From: an uncultured Prevotellaceae bacterium | GTDB taxonomy: Bacteria; Bacteroidota; Bacteroidia; Bacteroidales; Bacteroidaceae | Length of the DNA: 37,023 bases | Assembly: GCA_902789415.1 (NCBI GenBank) | Contig: CADAOD010000022.1 | Coordinates: 1 to 37,023 of the forward strand | Reading direction: 5' to 3' | Shown here: in pieces, positions 30,870 to 37,023 of the stretch | Layout of the letters: each line of letters starts with the position of its first letter | How positions within the stretch are numbered: position 1 is the stretch's first letter | Position numbers and translations under genes: made by a program | Notes under the pieces: generated by a model | The model's input: the letters and a program-made list of their open reading frames with translations, nothing else | Told to the model about the DNA's origin: nothing | Databases searched by the model: none

Positions 30870-31785
30870 TATACGAGTTCAGGAAATAGCCTGGTCGACC
30901 CTTCACTTCATTAAAAATCTTAGCCACATACTCGCCTAATATTCCCAAGCTCAGCAGCTGTATGCCACCAATAAACAGTACGGTAACCATGATGGTAGGA
31001 TAACCCTGAACCGGGTCGCCATACAGGTTGGTTACCACAATAATGTATATCAGATACAGGAAAGCCGCAAACGATACTATCAGTCCCATCACCGATGCCA
31101 GTCGCAGCGGCGCTGTGGTGTACGACATGATGCCGTTCAGCGCTAAGTGCAGCAACGCACGCGTGCTCCATTTGCTCTCGCCGGTCTGTCGCTCCAGCTG
31201 CTTGTAGCCTATACCCTTTTTGCGAAATCCTATCCACGAGTACATACCTTTGGTGTTACGTTCGGTTTCGCGCATCTGTTTCAAGGCCTCCACGCACGAG
31301 CGGTCCAGCAATCTAAAGTCGCCGGTATCCTTCTGTATGGGCACCTTGGTAACCGATTGCAGCAATTCGTAGTACCAGTGCGATGTTTTACGCTTCAGCC
31401 AGCTCTCCTTGCTGTCCATACGGGTGGCATACACATCGTCGTAGCCCTGCTCCCAGTATTGCAGCATCTCGGGTATCACGTCAATCGGGTGCTGCATGTC
31501 GGCATCCATCACTATCACCGCATCGCCTTTGGCATAGTCAAAGCCAGCCATCATGGCCACCTCCTTGCCGTAGTTACGGCTCAGGTCCAGATAGCTGTAG
31601 TGCGTATCCTCCTGGTGCAGCTTTACCATTTGCTGCAGCGTATGGTCGCTACTGCCGTCGTTCACCATCAAGAATTCCCAGTTGTAATCCGGGTTCTGTT
31701 TTACCACCTGGCCCATCCGTTCCTTCAGCAGTTGGAACGACGATTCCTCGTTATAAGCAGGCAGTATAATTGTTACCGTTTTCAT
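30838..31785 (-). CDS. GtrB/DPM1-like GT2 polyprenyl-phosphate glycosyltransferase
   Basis: A 315-residue GT2 enzyme with an N-terminal catalytic domain (TIILPAYNEE at 5-14, the VMDADMQHP metal motif at about 93-101, and a QxxRxTGxSKW-like QLERQTGESKWS at about 193-204) and two C-terminal membrane helices (about 228-252 and 262-288). This is the architecture of GtrB and ArnC, which load a hexose or aminoarabinose onto undecaprenyl phosphate on the cytoplasmic face. The divergent gtrA could flip the product, and the GT87 protein encoded next in the operon could use it. The deacetylase gene lies 12 bases upstream. Confidence 0.88.
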   Translation of the reverse strand: MKTVTIILPAYNEESSFQLLKERMGQVVKQNPDYNWEFLMVNDGSSDHTLQQMVKLHQEDTHYSYLDLSRNYGKEVAMMAGFDYAKGDAVIVMDADMQHPIDVIPEMLQYWEQGYDDVYATRMDSKESWLKRKTSHWYYELLQSVTKVPIQKDTGDFRLLDRSCVEALKQMRETERNTKGMYSWIGFRKKGIGYKQLERQTGESKWSTRALLHLALNGIMSYTTAPLRLASVMGLIVSFAAFLYLIYIIVVTNLYGDPVQGYPTIMVTVLFIGGIQLLSLGILGEYVAKIFNEVKGRPGYFLNSYNGERNHVAKN

Positions 31786-31797
31786 ACATTCGTTAGT

Positions 31798-32580
31798 TTA
31801 TTTATGCAGTTGTGTGTCAGTAAATTCCGTGTAAGTTATAAATTCGTGCCCGTGGGCTTTCAGCATTTTTATCAGCTTGTCCAGTCGTCCCGCCATCTCG
31901 CGCCCGCTGTGGTTCTTAATGATAAAGGGCATCTTGAACTCGGGGTGCTCCTTCAGGTCGTAGAACTCCCAGGGGTGGAAGTAGGTTACAAAGTAGCCAT
32001 CGTGCTTCAGTACGCGGCGCACCAGCCAGTGGTACACGCGCTGTGGCAGGTTGTGCAGCGCCAGCCAGAACAAGGGGAAACGTATCAGCGGTGTTACCGA
32101 TGCCGGTATCTGCATCACGCCATCCTTCATAAACCACGTTCTGGGTTCGGTCAGATGCATGTATCTGCCGGGGATGAATGCGGGGTTCAAACTCGAGTTA
32201 TAGCGATAGCCCGCGCGCTTTATCTCGCTCTCCACCACAGGGAACATGCGTGGCTGGCGATAGCCATATACCGTGCGCCCCGTTATGCGCTCCACTATTT
32301 CCTTCGATCGGGCAAAGTCAGTCTCTTTCGGCTCAAAGTGGTCCACGCCATGACAGGCCACCTCGTGTCCTTCGTCCATAATTCGTTGCATCAGTTCGGG
32401 TGCATTCTCTGCAAAGTTGCCTGTGCAAAAAAAGGTTGCTCGCACGTTATTCTGCTTCAGACAGTCTAATATGCGGCGCGTGCCTTCCTTCGAAACTTCC
32501 ATACCTTGTTGTAATGAAAATTCCACACCGTGTTCGCGTGGTCCATCAAACTCTTCGGTGTCAAAACTCAATAGTATCAT
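31798..32580 (-). CDS. Polysaccharide deacetylase (NodB-like)
   Basis: A 260-residue carbohydrate esterase family 4-like deacetylase. The catalytic/metal stretch SFDTEEFD (residues 5-12), the metal-binding HGVDHFE (about 82-88), GYRQPRMFP (about 106-114) and a late YFHPWEF match cytoplasmic or periplasmic NodB-type enzymes found in exopolysaccharide clusters. It has no signal peptide. It would remove an N-acetyl group from a sugar, possibly while still lipid-linked, as ArnD does. The start ATG at 32580 lies 25 bases after its -7 element; upstream in-frame codons lie in the promoter. It heads the operon with the GtrB-like and second GT87 genes. Confidence 0.85.
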   Translation of the reverse strand: MILLSFDTEEFDGPREHGVEFSLQQGMEVSKEGTRRILDCLKQNNVRATFFCTGNFAENAPELMQRIMDEGHEVACHGVDHFEPKETDFARSKEIVERITGRTVYGYRQPRMFPVVESEIKRAGYRYNSSLNPAFIPGRYMHLTEPRTWFMKDGVMQIPASVTPLIRFPLFWLALHNLPQRVYHWLVRRVLKHDGYFVTYFHPWEFYDLKEHPEFKMPFIIKNHSGREMAGRLDKLIKMLKAHGHEFITYTEFTDTQLHK

Positions 32581-32605
32581 GATAATAATTGATATAATTT
32601 GTGTG

Positions 32606-32613
32606 CAAAGGTA
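32606..32613 (-). promoter_or_regulatory. Deacetylase operon promoter, -7 element
   Basis: Minus-strand TACCTTTG (32613-32606) followed by CACACAAA, 25 bases before the ATG at 32580. It is interlocked with the gtrA promoter 22 bases away. Confidence 0.65.
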
Positions 32614-32635
32614 CACAATTATACCGAATTATTTG

Positions 32636-32643
32636 TATCTTTG
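32636..32643 (+). promoter_or_regulatory. gtrA operon promoter, -7 element
   Basis: TATCTTTG followed by CACCAAAA, 18 bases before the ATG at 32662. Outer edges of this and the opposing -7 element span 38 bases, exactly as at 24916-24953. Confidence 0.65.
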
Positions 32644-32661
32644 CACCAAAATTTCATGTTC

Positions 32662-33051
32662 ATGGATAAAAAGGAAACATTTGGTCAGCTTGTTCGCTTC
32701 GGTATTGTGGGCACCACCGCCGCCGCTATCCACTACGGTGTGTACTGGTTGCTGCAGCACTTTATCGAGGTTAACATCGCTTATACCGTGGGCTATGTGG
32801 TAAGTTTCTTGGTCAACTATTACCTGTCGGCCCACTTCACCTTCCGCGAAAAGACCTCAGCCCGCAACGGCATTGGTTTTGGCGGCGCCCATGCAGTTAA
32901 CTACGTGCTACATATCGTACTGTTTAATTTCTTCCTGTGGATAGGTCTCAGCCGTGCTGTAGCCCCATTGGCTGTTTTAGCCATCGCTGTACCAACCAAT
33001 TTCATCATGGTACGTTTTGTCTTCAAACACTTTAAAAAGCACTCATCATGA
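32662..33051 (+). CDS. GtrA-family small membrane protein
   Basis: A 129-residue protein with four membrane helices and the family opening LVRFGIVGTTAAAIHYGVYW; FLVNYYLSAHFTF (about 46-58) and a final FVFKHF are also typical. GtrA proteins are thought to flip undecaprenyl-phosphate sugars made by a GtrB partner. Here the GtrB-like gene lies in the divergent operon 0.9 kb away. The ATG at 32662 gives a leader like those of the neighbours; an ATG at 32656 is possible. The stop overlaps the GT4 gene start by 4 bases. Confidence 0.87.
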   Translation: MDKKETFGQLVRFGIVGTTAAAIHYGVYWLLQHFIEVNIAYTVGYVVSFLVNYYLSAHFTFREKTSARNGIGFGGAHAVNYVLHIVLFNFFLWIGLSRAVAPLAVLAIAVPTNFIMVRFVFKHFKKHSS

Positions 33052-34190
33052 GCAACACACCCCTTCACATCGGTTTCGATGCCAAACGCATTGTTCGTAA
33101 CGGCACAGGTCTTGGCGCCTACGGTCGCACCTTGGTTAACGATCTGGCGCAGTACCCCCTGCAACTCAGCCTTTACGCCCCCGACAAGGGTCGCGACGAT
33201 CTGCGCACGCAGATTATCCAGCGCCCCAACGTAGCCTTTAAGTATGCTAATAAGCCCTGGCCGTTTGGCAAGGCCTACTGGCGCTCACGTGGCATTGTTA
33301 ACGATTTGCAGCGCGATGGCGTGCAGCTGTATCACGGTTTGTCGGGCGAGCTGCCCAGCGGCATCCGTAACAGCGGTATCCCCAGCGTGGTAACCATCCA
33401 CGATCTTATTTTCCTGCGCCATCCCGAGTTTTACAATCCTATCGACGTGAAGCTCTATACTTGGAAATTCCGCCGCACCCTGCGCGAGGCCACCCATATC
33501 ATCGCCATCAGCGAGTGTACCAAGCGCGACATTATCCATTATGGTCAGGTACCCGAAGATAAAATCTCGCTTATCTACCAGAGTTGTGCCCAGCGTTTCG
33601 GTGCCGAGCCCGATCCCGTTGTGCAGCAGCAGGTGGCCCAGCAGTATCAGCTGCCCGAGCGTTACATCCTGAATGTAGGCTCTATCGAGTCGCGTAAAAA
33701 CGTGCTGCAGGCCGTTCAGTCGCTCCTCTACATCCCTGCCGATATCTCGTTGGTCATCATCGGTCGCCCCACACCTTACACCTACAAGGTCATGGCCTAT
33801 GCCCAGCGCCACAACCTGCAGCACCGTATAAAAGTGCTGCATGGCGTGCCCGACGAGCACCTGCCCGCCATCTACTCTATGGCCGAAGTGTTTGTTTATC
33901 CCAGTGTTTACGAGGGTTTTGGCATACCTATCATCGAGGCCATCCGCTGCGGTCTGCCCGTGGTAGGCTGTTCAGGTTCATGCTTGGAAGAGGCTGGCGG
34001 CCCCGATAACATCTATGTAGCCCCCGGCGATGTGTTAGGCATGGCCAATGCCATCCGCCGCTCATTAGCCGATGCCGACCATCGCGACGAGCGCATCCAG
34101 CGCAGTCAGGCTTACATCCAGCGTTTTGCCGGTATCGATGTCGCCGGTCAGGTTAACCAGTTGTATCATCAGATTTTAAGTCGCAGCTGA
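33048..34190 (+). CDS. GT4-family glycosyltransferase
   Basis: A 380-residue GT-B enzyme. The N-terminal acceptor domain begins IGFDAKRIVRNGTGLGAYGR, and the C-terminal nucleotide-sugar domain has LNVGSIESRKNVLQAVQSL (about 204-222) and the retaining EX7E motif in EGFGIPIIEAIRCGLPVVG (about 288-306). It is cytoplasmic and builds surface polysaccharide; donor and acceptor are not evident. It is coupled to gtrA by a 4-base overlap. Its last 22 bases overlap the opposing outer-membrane protein gene, and its likely terminator (34226-34262) lies inside that gene. Confidence 0.9.
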   Translation: MSNTPLHIGFDAKRIVRNGTGLGAYGRTLVNDLAQYPLQLSLYAPDKGRDDLRTQIIQRPNVAFKYANKPWPFGKAYWRSRGIVNDLQRDGVQLYHGLSGELPSGIRNSGIPSVVTIHDLIFLRHPEFYNPIDVKLYTWKFRRTLREATHIIAISECTKRDIIHYGQVPEDKISLIYQSCAQRFGAEPDPVVQQQVAQQYQLPERYILNVGSIESRKNVLQAVQSLLYIPADISLVIIGRPTPYTYKVMAYAQRHNLQHRIKVLHGVPDEHLPAIYSMAEVFVYPSVYEGFGIPIIEAIRCGLPVVGCSGSCLEEAGGPDNIYVAPGDVLGMANAIRRSLADADHRDERIQRSQAYIQRFAGIDVAGQVNQLYHQILSRS

Positions 34191-36019
34191 ACCATCACAT
34201 CTGTTTTGGCTGGCTTATCAAAATAGTTGCTAACCCCCATTTTGGCGGTTAGCAACATTTTTCTGCCCGCTTGTACGCGCGCCATCAGCCAGTAGCGCAG
34301 GCCCTCGCCATACAGCTGCTGCATGGCATAGGTATATAGCGGTCCGTTCTCATACACGTACAATCGACTGCTATAATCATCCGTATGGTAGTAGCCCGCG
34401 CCAGCATTCAGTCGCAGCCACTTGTGGGCGTAAGCCACGCTCTCGCTCAACATGCCGCCTAATGTGGTACCATCAGCCGCACCGTAGTAGCCATCCAGTT
34501 GCGTACGCAGGCTCAGTCCTATGGGTGTGTTGCACTCCGCCGATAGCCTGGTACGGTGTGCATGCTCTTTCGCTTTCAGGCGGTAGCGCGCGCTCAGTTT
34601 CCAGTGGTTGCCGGTATATAAGCCCTGTAGCAGATAGTCCATCGTCCACGTGCCAGCTGGGTGCCGATAGCGCACCCACGGAAAGTACGCCCAGTCGGCA
34701 TACGCCGCCACTTGCCATTTAGGCGATAGCTGCCAGTTGGCGCCAATATATGCTCCACTCTCGTTCTGCACGCAGCCACCGTCGCTGTAGCTCTGCGCGT
34801 CCAGCCCCGTGTAGCGGTACTGGTAAAAGCGCTGTAGCGCCATCAGCGTCAGTCCGCCGTCCATCGCCAAGCTCACACTGTTTATCGTAGCCATATGCCC
34901 ATGCCCGTCAACAGCCGTTTCGCCGTTCAGCGCCCAGCGGCGGTTGGCATAGCCGTAGTCCATGCTCATGTTCACAAAGTTGGTGCCTTGCGGTTTGTAC
35001 AGGTTGTACAGCTGTTTGGTGTCTGGTCGTAGCTCTCGGTCCAGGTGCGTGTACAGACCGTTCAGCCCCCAGTGCCAGCCGTGCGCCTGGTATCGCAGCG
35101 TGCCACCAACTTTCGTAGCGTGCAGGTTGTGCTTCTTGCTCAGCTCGGCAGTCGTACGGTGGTAGCCCGTGGTTAGTATCGTGCGGACGCTGCCATCCTT
35201 GTTCAGCGTGGCATCCATCGGCACATAGCCTGCAAATGCCGTTACGTGCCAGCCGCGCCCTAAGTTCAGCGTGGCGCCTGCCCCCTGCAGCGCGTTCTCC
35301 ATACGCGACGAATGCGCCCGCAGTGTGTTTGTGCTGCGACCCAGGTTCTGCAGCATCGCTATCTTGCCTAACGCAAAGCTGTTGTTCATCACTAAGCCCA
35401 TGCCCATACTCACGCGGTAGCTGCCTAATACCAGTGTTTCCAGCCGATGGTAGCGGTTCAGTTGCAAGTACGGTGCATAGTAGTCGTAGCCCCAGCGGTT
35501 AGGCGCTTTCAAAAACGGCTCGTCGGCATCCTGGTCGGCCACCAGTCCCGCTTTCAGTCGGTCGCCATATTGCAGCTGGTAGCGCAGCCAGTGACCCTCG
35601 CTCAGCGGCAGTTTGGCGGTAGCCGTCAGGTCGTGGTGCACATAGCGTTTCGTCTCGCCCTCGCCCGCATAAATACAGTAGCTCAGCAGCGTGCGCTGGG
35701 CAGGCGTCAGCAGTTTCAGCATCCGCAGTTCAGCCGTCGATCGCATCGGTGCGTAGCGGTACAGGTACGCCATCAGCTCCTCCACCTGCTGTGCCGATAG
35801 GAACGGCAGTGCCTCCAGCTCTTCGCGTGTAGCTTTGTTAATATTTATCGGGTGTTGTGTCAGGTCGCATAGCAGGTCGTACGTCTGCTGCCAGTTTTCT
35901 GTTGCCGCATCCTCGGCCGTCATCACCTGGTTCAAATAGGGCTCCCAGCCATGCAATTCCTGCGCACCAAGGCGCAGGAAAGCAGGCATTATGAATAGTA
36001 ATAATAATTGTCGCTTCAT
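34169..36019 (-). CDS. Helix-hairpin-helix outer-membrane beta-barrel protein
   Basis: A 616-residue exported protein with a signal peptide (LLLLFIMPAFLRLGAQ, cleaved near residue 20), an N-terminal helix-hairpin-helix segment of ComEA type (ININKATREELEALPFLSAQQVEELM, about 57-82, quoted only by its core INKATREELEALPFL) and a second similar unit, then about 450 residues of alternating polar/aromatic beta strands ending ...VMVQLRLKI, the look of an outer-membrane barrel. The pairing of a DNA-binding-type HhH with a barrel recurs in Bacteroidetes and its function is unknown. Its 3' end overlaps the GT4 gene by 22 bases. The gene looks GC-richer than the housekeeping operon. Confidence 0.75.
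   Translation of the reverse strand: MKRQLLLLFIMPAFLRLGAQELHGWEPYLNQVMTAEDAATENWQQTYDLLCDLTQHPININKATREELEALPFLSAQQVEELMAYLYRYAPMRSTAELRMLKLLTPAQRTLLSYCIYAGEGETKRYVHHDLTATAKLPLSEGHWLRYQLQYGDRLKAGLVADQDADEPFLKAPNRWGYDYYAPYLQLNRYHRLETLVLGSYRVSMGMGLVMNNSFALGKIAMLQNLGRSTNTLRAHSSRMENALQGAGATLNLGRGWHVTAFAGYVPMDATLNKDGSVRTILTTGYHRTTAELSKKHNLHATKVGGTLRYQAHGWHWGLNGLYTHLDRELRPDTKQLYNLYKPQGTNFVNMSMDYGYANRRWALNGETAVDGHGHMATINSVSLAMDGGLTLMALQRFYQYRYTGLDAQSYSDGGCVQNESGAYIGANWQLSPKWQVAAYADWAYFPWVRYRHPAGTWTMDYLLQGLYTGNHWKLSARYRLKAKEHAHRTRLSAECNTPIGLSLRTQLDGYYGAADGTTLGGMLSESVAYAHKWLRLNAGAGYYHTDDYSSRLYVYENGPLYTYAMQQLYGEGLRYWLMARVQAGRKMLLTAKMGVSNYFDKPAKTDVMVQLRLKI
34226..34262 (+). terminator. Terminator of the gtrA-GT4 operon, inside the opposing gene
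   Basis: GTTGCTAACC (34226-34235) and GGTTAGCAAC (34247-34256) are perfect inverted 10-mers with an 11-base loop, followed by ATTTTT to 34262. It lies 36 bases after the GT4 stop. The same bases encode part of the C-terminal region of the opposing protein (MLLTAKMGVSN). Confidence 0.7.
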
Positions 36020-36044
36020 TTAATCTAAGTAATTTTTTCGACTG

Positions 36045-36052
36045 CAAATTTA
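36045..36052 (-). promoter_or_regulatory. Promoter of the HhH-barrel gene, -7 element
   Basis: Minus-strand TAAATTTG (36052-36045), 25 bases before the ATG at 36019 and within the 57-base gap to the M15 gene. It suggests independent transcription from the accessory genes upstream. Confidence 0.5.
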
Positions 36053-36076
36053 CTATTTTTTTCTTAAATAACCGCA

Positions 36077-36529
36077 TCATGTATTCAAAAAGTTTACTTT
36101 ATGCCGATTATCTTTGGGGCGCACCGCAAAATGTAGCCACACAGCCCCATAGCGGTTACGCTCAATCAGCAGCTCATCAAACTCCTGAAGCGACTCTTTG
36201 GCGTAGGTAATCAGGATAGCCCCATACACTATCGCCTGTTCCATGCCGTTGGTACGGATATCTGCCGCACACCCCGTCAGGTGGTTACTGGTAGGCTCTC
36301 CCCCAACCTTGCGATTTAACTGCGGGCTACGATACCCCGAGTTAATGATAATCGGGCAACCCGCGCGCTCTCGCAACACTTCCAACCACTCGCAAAGCCT
36401 TGTAAGGTTGGCTATCGCCGTATGGCTTGGTACGTTATACACTTCAGGATGTTTGCTCTCTGTAAACTCCCCGAGCTGGAAGTGCTCGGAGAGGTTTGCA
36501 TTACTATTTAACTGTACTATTGGTTCCAT
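36077..36529 (-). CDS. M15-family peptidase (D-Ala-D-Ala carboxypeptidase-like)
   Basis: A 150-residue protein of the M15 zinc peptidase group common in Bacteroidales phages and mobile elements. Visible are QLGEFTES, INSGYRSPQLNRKVGG (about 82-97), the zinc ligands H and D in SNHLTGCAADI (about 101-111) and a last ligand in VWLHFAV (about 130-136). It would cut peptidoglycan stem peptides. There is no signal peptide, as in phage endolysin-like forms that rely on another route out. A 7-bp repeat run directly precedes the ATG, and the gene lies 25 bases downstream of a probable DUF3987-type gene, an association seen in many Bacteroidales accessory loci. Confidence 0.8.
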   Translation of the reverse strand: MEPIVQLNSNANLSEHFQLGEFTESKHPEVYNVPSHTAIANLTRLCEWLEVLRERAGCPIIINSGYRSPQLNRKVGGEPTSNHLTGCAADIRTNGMEQAIVYGAILITYAKESLQEFDELLIERNRYGAVWLHFAVRPKDNRHKVNFLNT

Positions 36530-36530
36530 T

Positions 36531-36557
36531 CTCTAAAATCTAAAATCTAAATTCTCA
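36531..36557 (-). repeat. Heptamer repeat run before the M15 peptidase gene
   Basis: On the minus strand from 36557 the units are TGAGAAT, TTAGATT, TTAGATT and TTAGAGA, leading directly into the ATG at 36529. The first unit contains the TGA stop of the upstream gene. The end of the run is the same as that before the MsbA-like gene at 17619-17629. Confidence 0.7.
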
Positions 36558-37023
36558 ATTTTTTCTAAATTTCTCGCTCTTAACAAAACTGTGCTCTGTG
36601 CTCTGTGCGCAGTAGCCTCGCATTCGCCATGTTCTCACCATGTGCGCTGTTTGCTTATAGCCCGCATTCAGACCTTGTTGCTGACGAACGCGCTTAGCAT
36701 CATCTATGGTAAACTCATCGGGCAGAAGTTCCATCAGATTGCGAGGGCCGCGGGTGCCAACTCGCTCACCTTCTTGGTTGGCTTTCTCAATATCCTCGCC
36801 AAAGAACTGCATCTTGCACCAGAGATCGTACTGCAGACTCCAACGGACAAAATCTTCAATCGTCTTTTCCCATTGGCAGCCATTGGCAACGTACAGCACA
36901 CAGGCTTTTAACCAGGCTATCACAATGGCACGATGCGACAGGTTCCAGTAGGTTTCGTCCTGCGACAATCGGGCAAATTCAGCGCACTCCTCCTGTAGCT
37001 TTTTAGCCAGCTTGAAAGCCTGC
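36555..37023 (-). CDS. C-terminal part of a probable DUF3987-type protein (cut by window edge)
   Basis: The frame is open from the right edge to the stop at 36555, giving 155 residues of a longer protein. A TTG at 36968 should not be taken as the start: codons upstream to the edge (reading QAFKLAKKLQEECAEFARLS) continue the same helical sequence. RAIVIAWLKACVLYVANGCQW and the following helices resemble the C-terminal part of DUF3987 proteins, primase/helicase-associated proteins that in Bacteroidales often precede a small DNA-binding protein and a peptidoglycan amidase. The last third (LMELLPDEFTIDDAKRVRQQ) looks like a small helical DNA-binding or docking tail. The family call is tentative. 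Confidence 0.5.
   Translation of the reverse strand, partial: QAFKLAKKLQEECAEFARLSQDETYWNLSHRAIVIAWLKACVLYVANGCQWEKTIEDFVRWSLQYDLWCKMQFFGEDIEKANQEGERVGTRGPRNLMELLPDEFTIDDAKRVRQQQGLNAGYKQTAHMVRTWRMRGYCAQSTEHSFVKSEKFRKN

Noticed and set aside
31147-32469. Open frame of 440 codons on the plus strand opposite the GT2 and deacetylase genes
   Set aside because: Both genes underneath carry intact catalytic motifs on the minus strand; the opposing frame has no protein-like domain or start signal.
36555-36968. A complete 137-residue gene starting at TTG 36968
   Set aside because: The frame continues without stop to the window edge with similar helical sequence, so the gene is longer and only its C-terminus is present.

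Overview
The window looks like the chromosome of a member of the Bacteroidales, most likely Prevotella or a close relative. The evidence is threefold. Start sites repeatedly carry the Bacteroidetes housekeeping promoter (-7 element TAnnTTTG, sometimes with a TTTG -33 element about 20 bp upstream). Leaders are A-rich without clear Shine-Dalgarno sequences. Bacteroidetes-restricted families are present (DUF4290, DUF4292, a short ComEC, the dut-TPR-DUF4292-EnvC order). The genus is an inference. No rRNA, tRNA, CRISPR array or insertion sequence was seen.

Layout. Bases 1-299 are non-coding and hold a leftward promoter for a gene outside the window, a rightward promoter for tsaB, and four TGA-N6-TCA palindromes. 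Bases 300-5973 form one rightward housekeeping operon: tsaB, DUF4290, murA, rimM, dxr, rseP, ending in a clear terminator. Bases 6017-10214 hold an AEC-type transporter, a leftward short ComEC, TerC and an M20 deacylase of the arginine pathway type. Bases 10219-14765 are a leftward operon: dut, a TPR protein, a DUF4292 lipoprotein and an EnvC-like coiled-coil/LytM protein. A dNTP triphosphohydrolase diverges from dut and is followed by miaB, an MsbA-type ABC exporter and two tandem LTA-synthase-like membrane transferases (to 23152).

Bases 23124-34190 are a surface-glycan/LPS region of short, alternating operons: LicD plus an LpxL-type acyltransferase; a GT90; a HisC-like PLP enzyme, a nucleotidyltransferase and a GT25; two DUF2029/GT87 membrane glycosyltransferases; a GtrB-like GT2; a polysaccharide deacetylase; GtrA; and a GT4. 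Together these could make a nucleotide-activated small phospho-amino headgroup, build and decorate a lipid-linked or lipid A-linked glycan, and transfer phospho-substituents to it. The HisC-like/nucleotidyltransferase/LicD set is the best candidate here for an undescribed pathway. Bases 34169-36019 encode a helix-hairpin-helix outer-membrane protein. From 36077 to the right edge lies a different, accessory-looking pair: an M15 peptidase and the C-terminal part of a probable DUF3987-type protein cut by the window edge.

Structural themes beyond the genes: runs of 7-bp repeats abut three start codons, and a related run lies inside the nucleotidyltransferase gene. Two divergent promoter pairs have identical interlocked geometry. 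All six convergent gene pairs either overlap at their 3' ends or are separated by only a few bases. The MurA active-site cysteine is replaced by aspartate, which predicts fosfomycin insensitivity.
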